From Marinimicrobium locisalis (GTDB lineage: Bacteria; Pseudomonadota; Gammaproteobacteria; Pseudomonadales; Cellvibrionaceae), in contig NZ_JBDLLG010000009.1 in the NCBI RefSeq assembly GCF_039822625.1, forward strand, positions 62,001 to 126,000: a stretch of 64,000 bases of DNA, in the 5' to 3' direction. Positions 39,041-49,100 of this stretch are shown piece by piece (position 1 is the first letter of the stretch; every line of letters starts with the position of its first letter). Position numbers and translations under genes: made by a program. The notes beneath the pieces were generated by a model. It was not told the DNA's origin. It saw nothing but the letters and a program-made list of their open reading frames with translations, and searched no databases.

Positions 39041-40516
39041 ATGCAAGACGCACACGACCTCAAGCTGATGCTGGACTCGCGCGTGCCCCTGGTGGTGATT
39101 GAAACCCACGAGGAAAACAAAACCATCACGCTGCTTCAACGCGTCGCCCGGGATAAAAACCGAACATTCTACCGCTGGTCAGTGACCGACGGGCTGATTC
39201 GGTTGGGGTTCGGCCCGCAACTGGTCCCCAAGAAGCGCGAACACCAGGACCCAAGCGAGGTGCTTGAGCACATCAAACAGGCACAAACGCCGGGTATTTA
39301 CCTACTGTGCGACTTACATCCCTACCTGACCGACCAACCCCACAATGTACGACTGCTCAAGGACATTGCCCTTAACCACGGCCAAGTACCCCATGCCGTC
39401 ATACTGCTCAGCCACCGCCTGAACCTGCCCCCGGAAATCAGCCGCTACAGCGCCTCTTTCCAGTTGTCGCTGCCCAGCGACGAGCGTATTTTGGCGATTA
39501 TTCGCGAGGAGGCCCGCCACTACGCCGAGCAGAACGGCCAAAAGCGCATTAAAACGGACAACAAAACGTTGCGCCGCCTGATGGCCAACCTGCAAGGCCT
39601 GTCCGCCAGCGATGTCCGGCGGCTGGTACGCATTGCGATTTGGCAGGACGGAGCCATCACCGAGGAAGATCTTCCGGTGGTCAACGAAGCCAAGTTTTCC
39701 CTGCTGGATATGGGCGGCGTCATGAGCTACGAGTACGAGACGGCGGACTTCTCTCAGGTCGCCGGGCTCGACAATCTGAAGCAGTGGCTGCAAGCCCGGG
39801 CCCAGGCGTTCCACAGCCGCGACCCGGGAATGGAGCAACCCCGGGGGATTCTTTTACTGGGGGTTCAAGGTGGGGGCAAGAGCCTCGCCGCCAAAGCCGT
39901 GGCCGGCACCTGGAACCTGCCCCTGCTACGCTTGGACGTCGGCGCCCTGTATAACAAGTACCACGGCGAAACCGAACGCAACCTGCGCGAGGCCCTGGCC
40001 ATGGCCGATGCCATGGCGCCCTGCGTGCTCTGGCTGGATGAAATTGAAAAAGGGCTGGCCCAGGGCAACAGTGATGACGGCACGTCGCGGCGAATGCTCG
40101 GTACCCTACTGACCTGGATGGCGGAGCGGAAAAACTCGGTTTTCTTTACCGCCACCAGCAACGACATCAGTCGGTTGCCCCCGGAACTGATTCGCAAGGG
40201 CCGAGTGGATGAAATCTTTTTCGTGGACCTGCCCGACGCCTCGGTTCGTCAGGCGATTTTTGACATTCACCTGCGCAAGCGTGATCTAAACCCGGACCTG
40301 TTTGACTTGAAACAGCTAGGCGAGGCGAGCGAAGGATTTTCCGGGGCGGAGATCGAGCAGGCCATTGTAGCGGCACGGTATGGGTCTGAGCGCACTGGTA
40401 TCGCCACCGAGTGCATTCTGAGGGAAATTGCCAACACCAGTCCGCTTTCGGTGGTGATGGCGGAGAAACTGCAGCACCTGCGTCAATGGGCGGCGGAACG
40501 CACCATTCCCGCTTGA
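39041..40516 (+). CDS. AAA+ ATPase of the Ycf46 type
   Basis: A 491-residue protein: an N-terminal ~230-residue domain (LDSRVPLVVIETHEENKTI), then one AAA+ module with Walker A GVQGGGKS (~residues 276-283), Walker B VLWLDEIEKG and the second region ARKG-like ELIRKGRVDEIFFVDLP. This matches Ycf46, a plastid/cyanobacterial-type ATPase also common in proteobacteria; in cyanobacteria it affects carbon use, but its role here is unknown. It follows cydAB after a terminator and seems to be a single-gene unit. Confidence 0.85.
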   Translation: MQDAHDLKLMLDSRVPLVVIETHEENKTITLLQRVARDKNRTFYRWSVTDGLIRLGFGPQLVPKKREHQDPSEVLEHIKQAQTPGIYLLCDLHPYLTDQPHNVRLLKDIALNHGQVPHAVILLSHRLNLPPEISRYSASFQLSLPSDERILAIIREEARHYAEQNGQKRIKTDNKTLRRLMANLQGLSASDVRRLVRIAIWQDGAITEEDLPVVNEAKFSLLDMGGVMSYEYETADFSQVAGLDNLKQWLQARAQAFHSRDPGMEQPRGILLLGVQGGGKSLAAKAVAGTWNLPLLRLDVGALYNKYHGETERNLREALAMADAMAPCVLWLDEIEKGLAQGNSDDGTSRRMLGTLLTWMAERKNSVFFTATSNDISRLPPELIRKGRVDEIFFVDLPDASVRQAIFDIHLRKRDLNPDLFDLKQLGEASEGFSGAEIEQAIVAARYGSERTGIATECILREIANTSPLSVVMAEKLQHLRQWAAERTIPA

Positions 40517-40562
40517 ACCGAGCGCTCGCTTAAACACCCTGCCCACTTAACGGGCAGTCGTG

Positions 40563-41027
40563 CTATCCGGCGGCTCGTTTGTGAGGTTTCGCCCGGACGT
40601 ACAAGGTCCGGTGCACCCGAGCGATCAGGTGACCATGCTCATCGACCACATCAATGGCGAAATTCGGCAGATACTTTTTACCGTCCGCCGTATGGGCACG
40701 AATGCGCTCGAGCGTGGCTTCATCCAGCACAAAAACCGCTTTTACCGCATTGCGCCCCGGGGCGATAAAGTCGATGTGGGCACTTTTATCCCAAACGAAA
40801 TAGTCCGGCCCCAGGTTGTACACCAACATCAGCATGTACCAAGGGTCGGTCATGGCGAACAGGCTGCCACCGAACTGGGTTCCCAAATAATTTTTATTGT
40901 AAAACCGCAGCTTCAGGACCACTTCTATACGACGAAAGTCCGAGCTGATGTGCGTGGCTTTAATGCCGGTAAAAAACAGCGGCGGCCAGAAATTGACCAG
41001 TCGACGAACCCACTTCCAACTCTTCAT
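40563..41027 (-). CDS. DUF4442 hotdog-fold protein (putative thioesterase)
   Basis: A 154-residue protein resembling DUF4442/YiiD C-terminal-type hotdog domains: YNKNYLGTQFGGSLFAMTDP holds the central helix, and DKSAHIDFIAPG follows. Members may act on acyl-CoA or acyl-ACP, but substrates are unknown. It is 9 bp downstream of proB on the same strand and may be co-transcribed with it. Confidence 0.75.
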   Translation of the reverse strand: MKSWKWVRRLVNFWPPLFFTGIKATHISSDFRRIEVVLKLRFYNKNYLGTQFGGSLFAMTDPWYMLMLVYNLGPDYFVWDKSAHIDFIAPGRNAVKAVFVLDEATLERIRAHTADGKKYLPNFAIDVVDEHGHLIARVHRTLYVRAKPHKRAAG

Positions 41028-41036
41028 GGCACTTCC

Positions 41037-42164
41037 TTAGCCGTCCATTAACACTAAATTGTCCCGATGCACCAATTCGTCATCGTCTTTGTAGCCCAAT
41101 TGCTCGAGAATTTCACTGCTGGGACGCCCGATGATTTTTCGCGCTTCCTCCGCGCTATAGTTCACCAGTCCGCGGGCGACCTCTTCACCGGTAGCGGTGG
41201 TACAAACCACCATATCACCACGGGTAAATCGCCCCTTCACCGCTTTTACCCCCACCGGCAACAAGCTTCGGCCACTGTTTTTCAGTACGCGCACGGCGCC
41301 CTCATCCAGCACTAGCGTACCCCGGGTCTGCAGTTGTCCGGCGATCCAGCGCTTGCGCGCCGCCTGGGGCTCTTGGGAGGCCTTGAGCAATGTCCCGAGC
41401 GGCTCGCCGGCTCGGGCACGAAGCAAGGCCCGCTCGGTACGTCCCCCAAGAATCAAGGTGTCCGCCCCGGAGCGTGCCGCCACTCGGGCCGCGCGCACCT
41501 TGGTCAGCATTCCGCCCCGGCCCAGAGCACCACCGCCCCCGGCCATGGCTTCCAGGGACGAGTCATCGGCGGAAAGTTCCGGCAACAGTTTGGCCTCGGG
41601 GTTGGACCGGGGGTCGCTGTCGAACATGCCGGCCTGGTCGGTCAGAATAACCAACAGCTCGGCCTCAATCAGGTTCGCTACCAAGGCACCCAGAGTGTCG
41701 TTGTCGCCGAAGCGAATTTCGTCGGTCACCACTGTATCGTTTTCATTCACCACCGGTACCACGCCCAGGTCCAGCAGCGTACGCAGGGTTGAACGGGCGT
41801 TGAGGTAGCGTTGCCGGGAGGACAGGTCATCGTGGTCCAGCAGCACCTGGGCGGTGTGCAGGTGGAACGCCTGGAATGCGGTTTCGTAGGTCTGCACCAG
41901 TACCATTTGACCCACGGCCGCAGCGGCTTGCAATTGATGCACGGCGGTGGGCCGACCTTGCCAGCCCAGACGGGTTAACCCGGCGGCCACCGCGCCGGAG
42001 GAAACCAGCACCAGCTCGATGCCTGCCTTGCGCAGCTCGGCCATCTGCGCCACCCATTCATTGATGGCCGCCACATCGAGGCCGCGCCCGTCGTTGGTCA
42101 GCAGGGAACTGCCGATCTTAACGACCCAACGCCGGGTGGTGGTTACCGAACTTCTGTCTGTCAT
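41037..42164 (-). CDS. proB: Glutamate 5-kinase with PUA domain
   Basis: A 375-residue enzyme for the first step of proline synthesis. Amino-acid-kinase domain (VVKIGSSLLTNDGRG, VSSGAVAAGLTRLG, VVPVVNENDTV, FGDNDTLGALVA), then a C-terminal PUA domain from ~residue 285. The ATG at 42164 (MTDRSSVTTTRRW) is preferred; upstream 42203 adds 13 odd residues. Proline is also an osmolyte, in keeping with the saline lifestyle. Conserved order with obg, rpmA, rplU. Confidence 0.95.
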   Translation of the reverse strand: MTDRSSVTTTRRWVVKIGSSLLTNDGRGLDVAAINEWVAQMAELRKAGIELVLVSSGAVAAGLTRLGWQGRPTAVHQLQAAAAVGQMVLVQTYETAFQAFHLHTAQVLLDHDDLSSRQRYLNARSTLRTLLDLGVVPVVNENDTVVTDEIRFGDNDTLGALVANLIEAELLVILTDQAGMFDSDPRSNPEAKLLPELSADDSSLEAMAGGGGALGRGGMLTKVRAARVAARSGADTLILGGRTERALLRARAGEPLGTLLKASQEPQAARKRWIAGQLQTRGTLVLDEGAVRVLKNSGRSLLPVGVKAVKGRFTRGDMVVCTTATGEEVARGLVNYSAEEARKIIGRPSSEILEQLGYKDDDELVHRDNLVLMDG

Positions 42165-42245
42165 GCTGCCCTGTTCCGCTGGTGGTGGTTGGTACTGGGT
42201 CACTGACCCTCGCGGCGGATTCGCCTCCGGCCTATCCGCGCGCGA

Positions 42246-43436
42246 TTATCGGACGTATTCTACTTCGACATCGTAATCGTCGTCATCAAAGTCGTCGTCA
42301 TCATCGCCCTTGCGCTCAGCTCGGCGACGCAGGCGAAGCTCTTCAATGCGCTCGCGCACTTCCGCCGCCATATCCGCCTGAAATTGGAATTCGCGTTCCC
42401 GGGCTTCTTCACTGTCGGCCTCGCTCTCCCAGATAGCTTCCAGGTGCGTCATTATTTGGCCGCACAACGGCTCGGTTCCGGTCCGCTCCAAGGCGGAGAT
42501 CCGATACACCGGCCCGTCCCAGTCAAGCTTGTCGATCAGCGCCTGGCAGTGCTCTTCGGCATCGGCCGCCGGCAGTAGGTCGATTTTATTAAGCAGCAAC
42601 CAACGCTCCCGCTTGGCGAGGGTCGGACTAAAACTTTCCAGCTCTTTGGTGATGGTGCGAATCTGTTCCATCGGATCGGAGCCGTCCGGCGGTGCCATGT
42701 CGACGATGTGGAGCAAAAGCCGGCAGCGGGTTAGATGCTTGAGAAAGCGGATACCCAGTCCGGCGCCGTCCGCCGCGCCTTCGATCAGGCCGGGGATGTC
42801 GGCGACGACGAAGCTGCGATGCTTTTGGACTTTGACCACGCCCAGGTTGGGCACCAGGGTGGTGAAGGGGTAGTCGGCTACTTTGGGTTTGGCGGCGCTG
42901 ATGGCTCGAATGAAGCTGGATTTACCGGCGTTGGGCATACCGAGTAGGCCGACGTCGGCCAGGACTTTCAGTTCCAGTTTAAGGTTGCGCATTTCTCCTT
43001 CGCTGCCGTTGCTGGTCTGGCGGGGGGCGCGGTTGACGCTGGATTTGAAGCGGGTATTACCCAGCCCGTGGAAGCCGCCTTGGGCGACTTTGAGGCGCTG
43101 GCCGATGTCGGTAAGGTCGCCGAGCTGTTCGCCGGTGTCGGTGTCGATGACGGTGGTGCCTACGGGGACGGGCAGCAGTAGGTCTTCGCCTTTGCTGCCG
43201 GTGCAGTTTTTGCTCCCGCCTTTTTCGCCGTTTTGGGCGCGGTACCGAGGCTGGAAGCGGTAGTCGATGAGGGTGTTGAGGCTTTCGTCGGCGACGAGGT
43301 ATACACTCCCGCCGTCCCCGCCGTCACCTCCATCGGGGCCGCCTTTGGCGATAAATTTTTCCCGCCGGAAGCTGAGGCAGCCATTGCCACCTTTGCCCGC
43401 TTCGACGTGAATGGGCGCTTCGTCTACAAATTTCAC
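42246..43436 (-). CDS. obg: GTPase Obg/CgtA
   Basis: A 396-residue ribosome-assembly GTPase. The Gly-rich Obg fold (GGNGCLSFRREKFIAKGGPDG, about residues 16-36), G1 GMPNAGKS and G3 DIPGLIEGA, then NKIDLL, and an acidic C-terminal tail rich in Asp (residues ~378-392). The start is GTG at 43436 with GGAG 7 nt upstream; no ATG fits the conserved KFVDEAPI N-terminus. Follows rplU-rpmA in the usual order but after a 340-bp gap with a repeat and terminator. Confidence 0.96.
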   Translation of the reverse strand: MKFVDEAPIHVEAGKGGNGCLSFRREKFIAKGGPDGGDGGDGGSVYLVADESLNTLIDYRFQPRYRAQNGEKGGSKNCTGSKGEDLLLPVPVGTTVIDTDTGEQLGDLTDIGQRLKVAQGGFHGLGNTRFKSSVNRAPRQTSNGSEGEMRNLKLELKVLADVGLLGMPNAGKSSFIRAISAAKPKVADYPFTTLVPNLGVVKVQKHRSFVVADIPGLIEGAADGAGLGIRFLKHLTRCRLLLHIVDMAPPDGSDPMEQIRTITKELESFSPTLAKRERWLLLNKIDLLPAADAEEHCQALIDKLDWDGPVYRISALERTGTEPLCGQIMTHLEAIWESEADSEEAREREFQFQADMAAEVRERIEELRLRRRAERKGDDDDDFDDDDYDVEVEYVR

Positions 43437-43542
43437 TTCATTACTCCCGACAGAATCTATCTAGCTAACCAAGGTGCCAATATATTAGGGTGCCAGTATT
43501 TAAGTCCGGCCTGGAAGGCGGTGCACTCCCCAACGTGAGGGC

Positions 43543-43645
43543 CTTGGCGGGGTATACCCTTGCAAGACCGTGGAGCGGGGGACCCGCGATTCGAGCCCCC
43601 AGGGATGGGTTCACGGCGTGTCTTGCAAGGGTATACCCCGCCAAG
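43543..43645. repeat. Intergenic inverted repeat, family B (copy 3), with perfect 26-bp arms
   Basis: Arms 43543-43568 and 43620-43645 are exact inverted copies, each containing GGGGTATACCCTTGCAAGAC or its complement. The 51-bp spacer holds the core CCCCCAGGGATGGGTTCACG also found near 30.2 and 30.6 kb. It lies between rpmA and obg. Confidence 0.85.
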
Positions 43646-43689
43646 GACCCGCACCCAACCCGACCTTCTAAAACTTAGCTCAGAACAAC

Positions 43690-43724
43690 AAAAAAGCCCC
43701 ATCGACAGTTCGACAGGGCTTTTC
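43690..43724 (-). terminator. Rho-independent terminator of rplU-rpmA
   Basis: On the minus strand, AAAAGCCCTGTCGA pairs with TCGATGGGGCTTTTTT, ending in a T-run, ~50 bp after the rpmA stop. It partly separates the ribosomal genes from obg. Confidence 0.85.
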
Positions 43725-43774
43725 CGAAGTGTGTTTCCGCCTCAAAGAGCCGGAAAACCGCTTAGTCGTACGTC

Positions 43775-44032
43775 TTACGCGTTTTCGACGCTGACGAACC
43801 TGCGGTTCTTCGCACCTTTGGTCTCAAACTTCACTCGGCCTTCAGCCTTGGCGAACAAGGTGTGGTCCTTGCCAATACCCACATTCACACCGGGGTGGAA
43901 CTGAGTGCCGCGCTGACGAACAATAATGCCGCCAGCCGGAATAGCTTGACCGCCATAAACTTTAACGCCAAGGCGTTTACTTTCGGAATCGCGCCCATTG
44001 CGCGTGCTACCACCAGCTTTTTTGTGAGCCAT
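43775..44032 (-). CDS. rpmA: 50S ribosomal protein bL27
   Basis: An 85-residue protein with the L27 N-terminus AHKKAGGSTRNGRDSESKRL and GSIIVRQRG-type motif GGIIVRQRGTQFHPG. Its N-terminal tail reaches the peptidyl-transferase centre. It lies 14 bp downstream of rplU. Confidence 0.97.
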   Translation of the reverse strand: MAHKKAGGSTRNGRDSESKRLGVKVYGGQAIPAGGIIVRQRGTQFHPGVNVGIGKDHTLFAKAEGRVKFETKGAKNRRFVSVENA

Positions 44033-44046
44033 TGTCTAAACTCCTC

Positions 44047-44358
44047 TTAACCTGTAATTCCAGTGATTTTCACTTCAGTGAACCACTGACGGTGCCCCTG
44101 GCGCTTCATCGAGTGCTTGCGGCGACGGAACTTGATGATCTTCACTTTATCGCCACGGCCGTGATTGACAACCTCGGCAGTGACTTTGGCGCCGTCAACA
44201 ATGGGTGCACCCACTTTAACGTCTTTGCCATTGGCGACCAGGTAAACCTTATCGAACTCGATCTTCTCACCGGTGGCCACTTCGATTTTTTCCAGCTTCA
44301 GGGTTTCCCCTTCCACGACGCGGTGCTGTTTGCCACCACTTTCAAAAATTGCGTACAT
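44047..44358 (-). CDS. rplU: 50S ribosomal protein bL21
   Basis: A 103-residue protein (MYAIFESGGKQHRVVEGETL at the start, RRRKHSMKRQGHRQ in the rRNA-binding end), full length for L21. The ATG at 44358 has GGAG 5 nt upstream; a longer frame to 44451 is not coding. First gene of the rplU-rpmA unit. Confidence 0.97.
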   Translation of the reverse strand: MYAIFESGGKQHRVVEGETLKLEKIEVATGEKIEFDKVYLVANGKDVKVGAPIVDGAKVTAEVVNHGRGDKVKIIKFRRRKHSMKRQGHRQWFTEVKITGITG

Positions 44359-44464
44359 AGTTGCTCCAAATACTCTGTTTGGACGACACGAAGCAGCGTC
44401 GGGGCGCTTTCCGGGGCTTGCGTCGTAGGGTTTTCTCCGGGCCCACGGCATGGGAGGGCCTCAA

Positions 44465-44493
44465 GGGGCGGCGATTGTAAGCGAAGCCGCCCC
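44465..44493 (-). terminator. GC-rich hairpin downstream of the CE12 esterase gene
   Basis: Perfect 8-bp stem GGGGCGGC / GCCGCCCC ~40 bp past the esterase stop. No U-tract follows on the minus strand, so termination would be weak or need Rho. Confidence 0.4.
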
Positions 44494-44533
44494 GGAAGGC
44501 AAGCCAGTTTGGCCGCTTTTCCGGGGCGCGGGG

Positions 44534-45337
44534 TTACTCCAAGGGGGCGGTTTTGAGGTAGCGCGCCAGGGGTAGCCCTTGGCGCTTGACGCTTTCCACG
44601 AACAAGGCGGCAACGCGCAGCGCGCCCGCCCGCTGCAGGTGGGTGTTGTCATCCTTTCCGTCGGGCAGGTTGGCATACTCCCCTGGCGGTATCTGCATAT
44701 AGATGTCGGCTGAGCCCTCCGCACCGGCTTCCACCAGCATCTGGCGGGTCATTACGTTCAGGTCCACCAGGGGCACCTGGTGCTCGTGAGCCACGGCTCG
44801 CGTGGCCTCGGGGTAGTCGCCCAGGGTGGCTTCGGGGCGGCCGTTTTCATCAAACGCTCGCCGGCGGATGGCGGTGACCAGAATCGGTTCGCCGCCCCGC
44901 TGGCGGACCTCTTCGACCATCCGTTCCAGGTTGCGACGGTAGTCGGACCAAGGGGCAGCATAACGGGTCTCGTCGTAGTCCTTCTGGTCATTGTGCCCGA
45001 AGCCGATGACCACAAAATCGCCCTCGTCCACCCCATCGAGCACGACCTGCCAGCGGCCTTCGTCGATAAAACTTTTGGTGCTGCGGCCGTTTCTGGCATG
45101 ATTTTCGATCTCTATCCCGTCATTCAGGTATTCAGGCAGCACTTGGCCCCAGCCGTGCTCCGGGTATTTGTCTTGGGGCTGATCCGCCATAGTGGAGTCC
45201 CCCGCGAGGAAGAGCATCGGCTTGCCTTGTCGCGGTGCGCTTTGCGGTTGTGTTCCACAACCCATCATAACAGCCGCAATCAGGGCCATTACGGCACTTC
45301 GCTTAACAAAACTCATCGAGGCGCGGGTTCGCATCAT
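44534..45337 (-). CDS. Rhamnogalacturonan acetylesterase-like SGNH lipoprotein (CE12)
   Basis: A 267-residue exported esterase. A lipoprotein signal ends at the lipobox MMGC (Cys27). SGNH blocks: LAGDSTMAD (Ser nucleophile), block II with NHARNGRSTKSF, block III GFGHNDQKD, and DDNTHLQRAGA with the Asp/His pair. The order matches family CE12, which removes acetyl groups from pectin or xylan. The ATG at 45337 has GAGAG upstream. A 12-bp palindrome (45377-45388) lies 40 bp upstream and may be an operator. Confidence 0.87.
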   Translation of the reverse strand: MMRTRASMSFVKRSAVMALIAAVMMGCGTQPQSAPRQGKPMLFLAGDSTMADQPQDKYPEHGWGQVLPEYLNDGIEIENHARNGRSTKSFIDEGRWQVVLDGVDEGDFVVIGFGHNDQKDYDETRYAAPWSDYRRNLERMVEEVRQRGGEPILVTAIRRRAFDENGRPEATLGDYPEATRAVAHEHQVPLVDLNVMTRQMLVEAGAEGSADIYMQIPPGEYANLPDGKDDNTHLQRAGALRVAALFVESVKRQGLPLARYLKTAPLE

Positions 45338-46132
45338 AGAAATCTCTCGGGTGAATCCGAACGTTTAGGTCCTTAAACAGAGCTCTGTCATCGCTACCTT
45401 ATCCTCACGACACCATTCTCTATTTATATTAGGTCTTTATCTAAAAATCTAAAATTAGGCATTCTTTGCTGGCAGCCCCCTTTTTTAGAGCCACCATGGC
45501 AACGCCGAGCATACCATACCGGGCCTCTGGCCCTGCGCGTCGCACCGTCGCCGCGCGCCCAGCCGGGCACCCTGATCAGTTTGGTGCAAAACGTCCACAC
45601 AGTGCTACCAGTAACATCACACTCCCATTGCCCCCAGTCTTACCGACAAAAGCGTCTCGCCATACCACAAAAGCATTAAGCCATCACTACCCTGCATTAG
45701 GAAGTTTGGCGCGTGTGACCTCCTCCACAAAAACCCAAAAAAAGTAGGGTTTATCCCCACTTTGCCAACCAAACCGCCCCTTTGGTGTGAACCGGTTCCA
45801 TCAAACCCGCGGCCGCTTTGTATAGTATGGCGCCACTTGGGAGAGCGCCAGCAAGCTGACGCTCAAGGAGTTTCGGCGGAACTAAAACTATATATTGTCA
45901 ATTTTATTACACCGCCTGTCGCCTGCCCCATATTCAAAAATGCTTTCCGCTGCCCCGCAGCGGTGCGTACCACACGAATGAACCGACGTACCTACGCCGG
46001 CATAGATGAACCGAAAGGCTTGGTGCCCGGTGCATCTTCGTCGCTGTGCCGCCGGGTCACTGAAAAGCCCAAGCCCGTTGGTTTCAAAGGGCCTAAACAC
46101 ACTGTCTTTCACAAGACTAAGCGGAAGGAACT
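45338..46132. other. 800-bp regulatory/intergenic stretch between divergent genes
   Basis: No convincing gene. The left part is AT-rich and holds the palindrome ACAGAGCTCTGT (45377-45388). A LacI-type operator candidate TGTGAACCGGTTCCA (45786-45800) and a TATAGT -10 box (45821) precede a ~290-nt leader with several hairpins (GATG/CATC stem at 46005-46036, GCTGC/GCAGC near 45950). A 124-residue frame (45762-46136) spans the leader but looks non-coding. Confidence 0.45.
45786..45800 (+). promoter_or_regulatory. LacI-type operator candidate
   Basis: TGTGAACCGGTTCCA contains a perfect GAACCGGTTC palindrome, the CG-centred form typical of LacI-family operators, and lies ~20 bp upstream of a TATAGT -10 box. 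It may regulate the 46-55 kb operon. Confidence 0.45.
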
Positions 46133-49100
46133 ATGACCAGTTTGCCTGAACCGTCATCGTCAGCTACTCGATTACTGTCAAAGCCTCTACTCACCCTCGC
46201 CTTTGTTTTGGGGCTGGCCGCCTGTGGCGGCGGCGACCCCGAGTTCAACGATCAACCAACCGAACCGAATTCGGGGGGCGGAGAACAAAGCTCCGAAGGA
46301 CAGTCCAGTGAGCCCGGCACGAGCGCTCCGCCTACCGATAGCTCTGGCCCAGGAGATTCCGGCAACCAATCCTCCAGTGAGCAGGGTGAACCTCCGGTCG
46401 CCGTACCGACTTATGATGTAGAGGCGGCGGCTCATCTGTACCAAACGCAATGCGCGAGTTGTCACGGTGATTCCGGTACCGGTGGAATGGGCGGTGAGCT
46501 GAGAACCTGCAGCACTTGCGACAACACCACGGTATTGACGCGCCGTATTGAAGACACCATGCCGTTGGCCGAACCGGCCCAGTGTGGCCATGAGTGTTCG
46601 ACGTTGTTGGCACACTATATTCAGGGCGGTTTTCCCGAGCCCACCTCGGGGGGAGAGCAATCCAGCGACGCCAGTAGCGCCTCGTCCGCCCACAACGCTT
46701 CTTCTGAGAGTAGTAGCGCCAGCAGTGTTATCGCTCCGCCGCCTCAGCAATCCTCCAGCACCGCCACAAGCGAACCGGCCACACCCCCAAGCAGCTCTGC
46801 AAGTTCGGTGGCTCAGCCCTCCAGCAGCGCGCCTTCACAAAATTCCAGCAGCGCAGAGGCTGCCAGCAGCTCTCAAGCCGATGCCAGCAGCTCTCAAGCC
46901 ACTAGTAGCACCCAAAACCGCAGCAGCGCTCAGAGCCAAAGTAGTTCTCAGGGCAACAGTAGTTCTCAGGGTGCCAGTAGCGCTCAGAGCAATAGCCGCT
47001 CTCAAAGCAGTAGCAGCAGCTCGCTAGGCAATAGTAGTTCGCAGAGCTCGCAACAGTCTTCTGACACCGCTCACTCTTCTAGCAGCGAAGCCCGCTCTTC
47101 AAGTAGCAGCGAGGCCAGCTCCTCAAGCTCGGCACCCGTGGGCAACGTTGCGGCCGGCAGAACCCATTACATTGACAGCTGTACAAACTGTCACGGCGAA
47201 AGCGGCAACGGGTTTTTCTTCCTGGACGCCGCCAAAGAGGAGTACTGGCACTCCTCCGGCGACAATCCCCAGCCCCTGGCCCAATACATTGCCGACTGGA
47301 TGCCCGAAGGCGGCGCCAACGCCTGTACCGGTAGCTGCGCCGAAGACGTCGCGGCCTATATTCGCAGCTGGACGGACAGCAGCGGCGCCTCCTCCGCCAG
47401 CAGCGCAAGCATACCCGGCAACCCGAGTTCGAGTGCCGCTTCCAGTACGTCAAGCGCCGCCAGCGTTTCCAGTGCCGGCAGCGCATCGAGTGCCCACAGC
47501 GTATCGAGTGCCGGCGGCGCCTCAAGCATGGCGAGCAGCGCCTCTTCCGCAGCTCAGTCCAGCGCCAGCAGTCAATCCAGCACACAGGGCAACAGCAGCA
47601 GCGCCTCCAGCAGCCAGCCTTCCACCGGCCTGCCGAGCGACTGTGATGTGGCCTACGGCCCTCGGACCATTCGGGTGCTTACCCAGCAGGAGTATGTCAA
47701 TTCGGTTCGAGATCTGACCGGTGTCGACGTGCGCTCCGACCTGGGACGCAGTGTTTACGACGCACTCCCGGCCGACAACAAAGTCAACGGTTTTTCGAAC
47801 AACGTCATGGCCAGCATCGAGAGCGGCTCACTGCAATCCTACAGCCTGGTGGCCTCTCGCATTGCCGACTTCCTCGCCGAGCGGGATTTTGAAGGTGTCA
47901 TCGACTGCTCCGGCATGGAAGCCGCACAATGCGGTGCGAACTTAGTGGATGATTTCGGCTTCCGCGTCTTCCGTCGCCCGCTAACCGATAGCGAACGTAT
48001 CGCCTTCCAGGAGATGTTCACCGCTGAATACACCGGGGGTGACGTGAAGGAAGGCTTGAAGCTGGCCATTCGCACCATGCTGACTTCGCCCAACTTCCTG
48101 TACCGCAGCGAAACCGGCATCTCCGTCAACGATCTCGAAAACGGCAATACCGAGCCGCAATACGAGCCGGCGGGAGAGGTCACCACGTTTATCGACGACA
48201 CCGCACCGGAGACCATTACCATTTACGGTCAAAGCGGTCACGGCATTCAGTACACCGGAGATAACCTGCTCGAAGTGGTGGTACGAGGCACCCAAGGCGA
48301 ACAAGGACTCTGGCCGACCATGCGCATCGGTACCAACGAGCAGGAAATCGCCACGGTGCTGGTGGATCACAGCTACGACAAAACTTACCGGTTCCGGGTG
48401 GAAGCGCTCACCGGCCAGCATTACACCGCCGTTGCCAATCAACAAGTGGGTGCCGACAGAGAGTATGAGGGCGGTCACGACCTGATCGTCAGTCGTTTCC
48501 AAGCCTCCGGCGTTCGGCTGGTGGAACCCGAGCTGCCCGCGGCCCCGCTGGATTCCGATGCCTACGTGCTCACCCCCTACGAGCTGGCCTCATTCCTGGC
48601 CTTCACGTTCACCGGCAGCACCCCTGACCTGGAACTGCTGCAAGCCGCCCGCAGCGGCGAGTTGTCCAACCGGGCACAGATCGAAGCCCAAGTGGAGCGC
48701 TTGCTTGATACGCCCCAGGCACGGGAAAAGTTTGGTGACTTCGCCGCGCAGTGGCTGCGTGCTGACCGGGTAATAGACCAAATTAAGGACCCGGAGCTCT
48801 ACCCGCAATTCACCACCGAGGTGCGCGAAGCCATGGTGCAAGAGGTGCGCGCCATCTTCAACCACGTGGTGCTGGACGAGGGCGAGCCCTTCACGGCGCT
48901 GTACGACGGCGACTTCACCTTCGTGAACAACGCCTTGGCGGCCTTCTACGGCTTGAGCGGCGTCAGCGGCGATCAGCTGCAGAAAGTGACGGGCGTGGGC
49001 AGCCGTGCCGGGTTGGTCACTTCCGGCGCCTTTCTGACGGTCAACGCCCACGAAAGGGAAACCGCCCCGATCCTGCGCTCTACCTACGCCCGGCGCGCTT

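Noticed and set aside
45762..46136. 124-codon frame upstream of the poly-Ser protein
   Set aside because: It begins before the likely -10 box, spans hairpins in the leader and lacks a ribosome binding site; better explained as untranslated leader.
47079..47585. Long Arg/Cys-rich antisense frame
   Set aside because: A shadow of the Ser-rich coding region on the other strand.
46650..47640. Short repeated AGCAGC/AGTAGC units that look like a tandem-repeat or CRISPR-like array
   Set aside because: They are codons of Ser-rich linkers in an open frame; spacing is irregular and there are no unique spacers.
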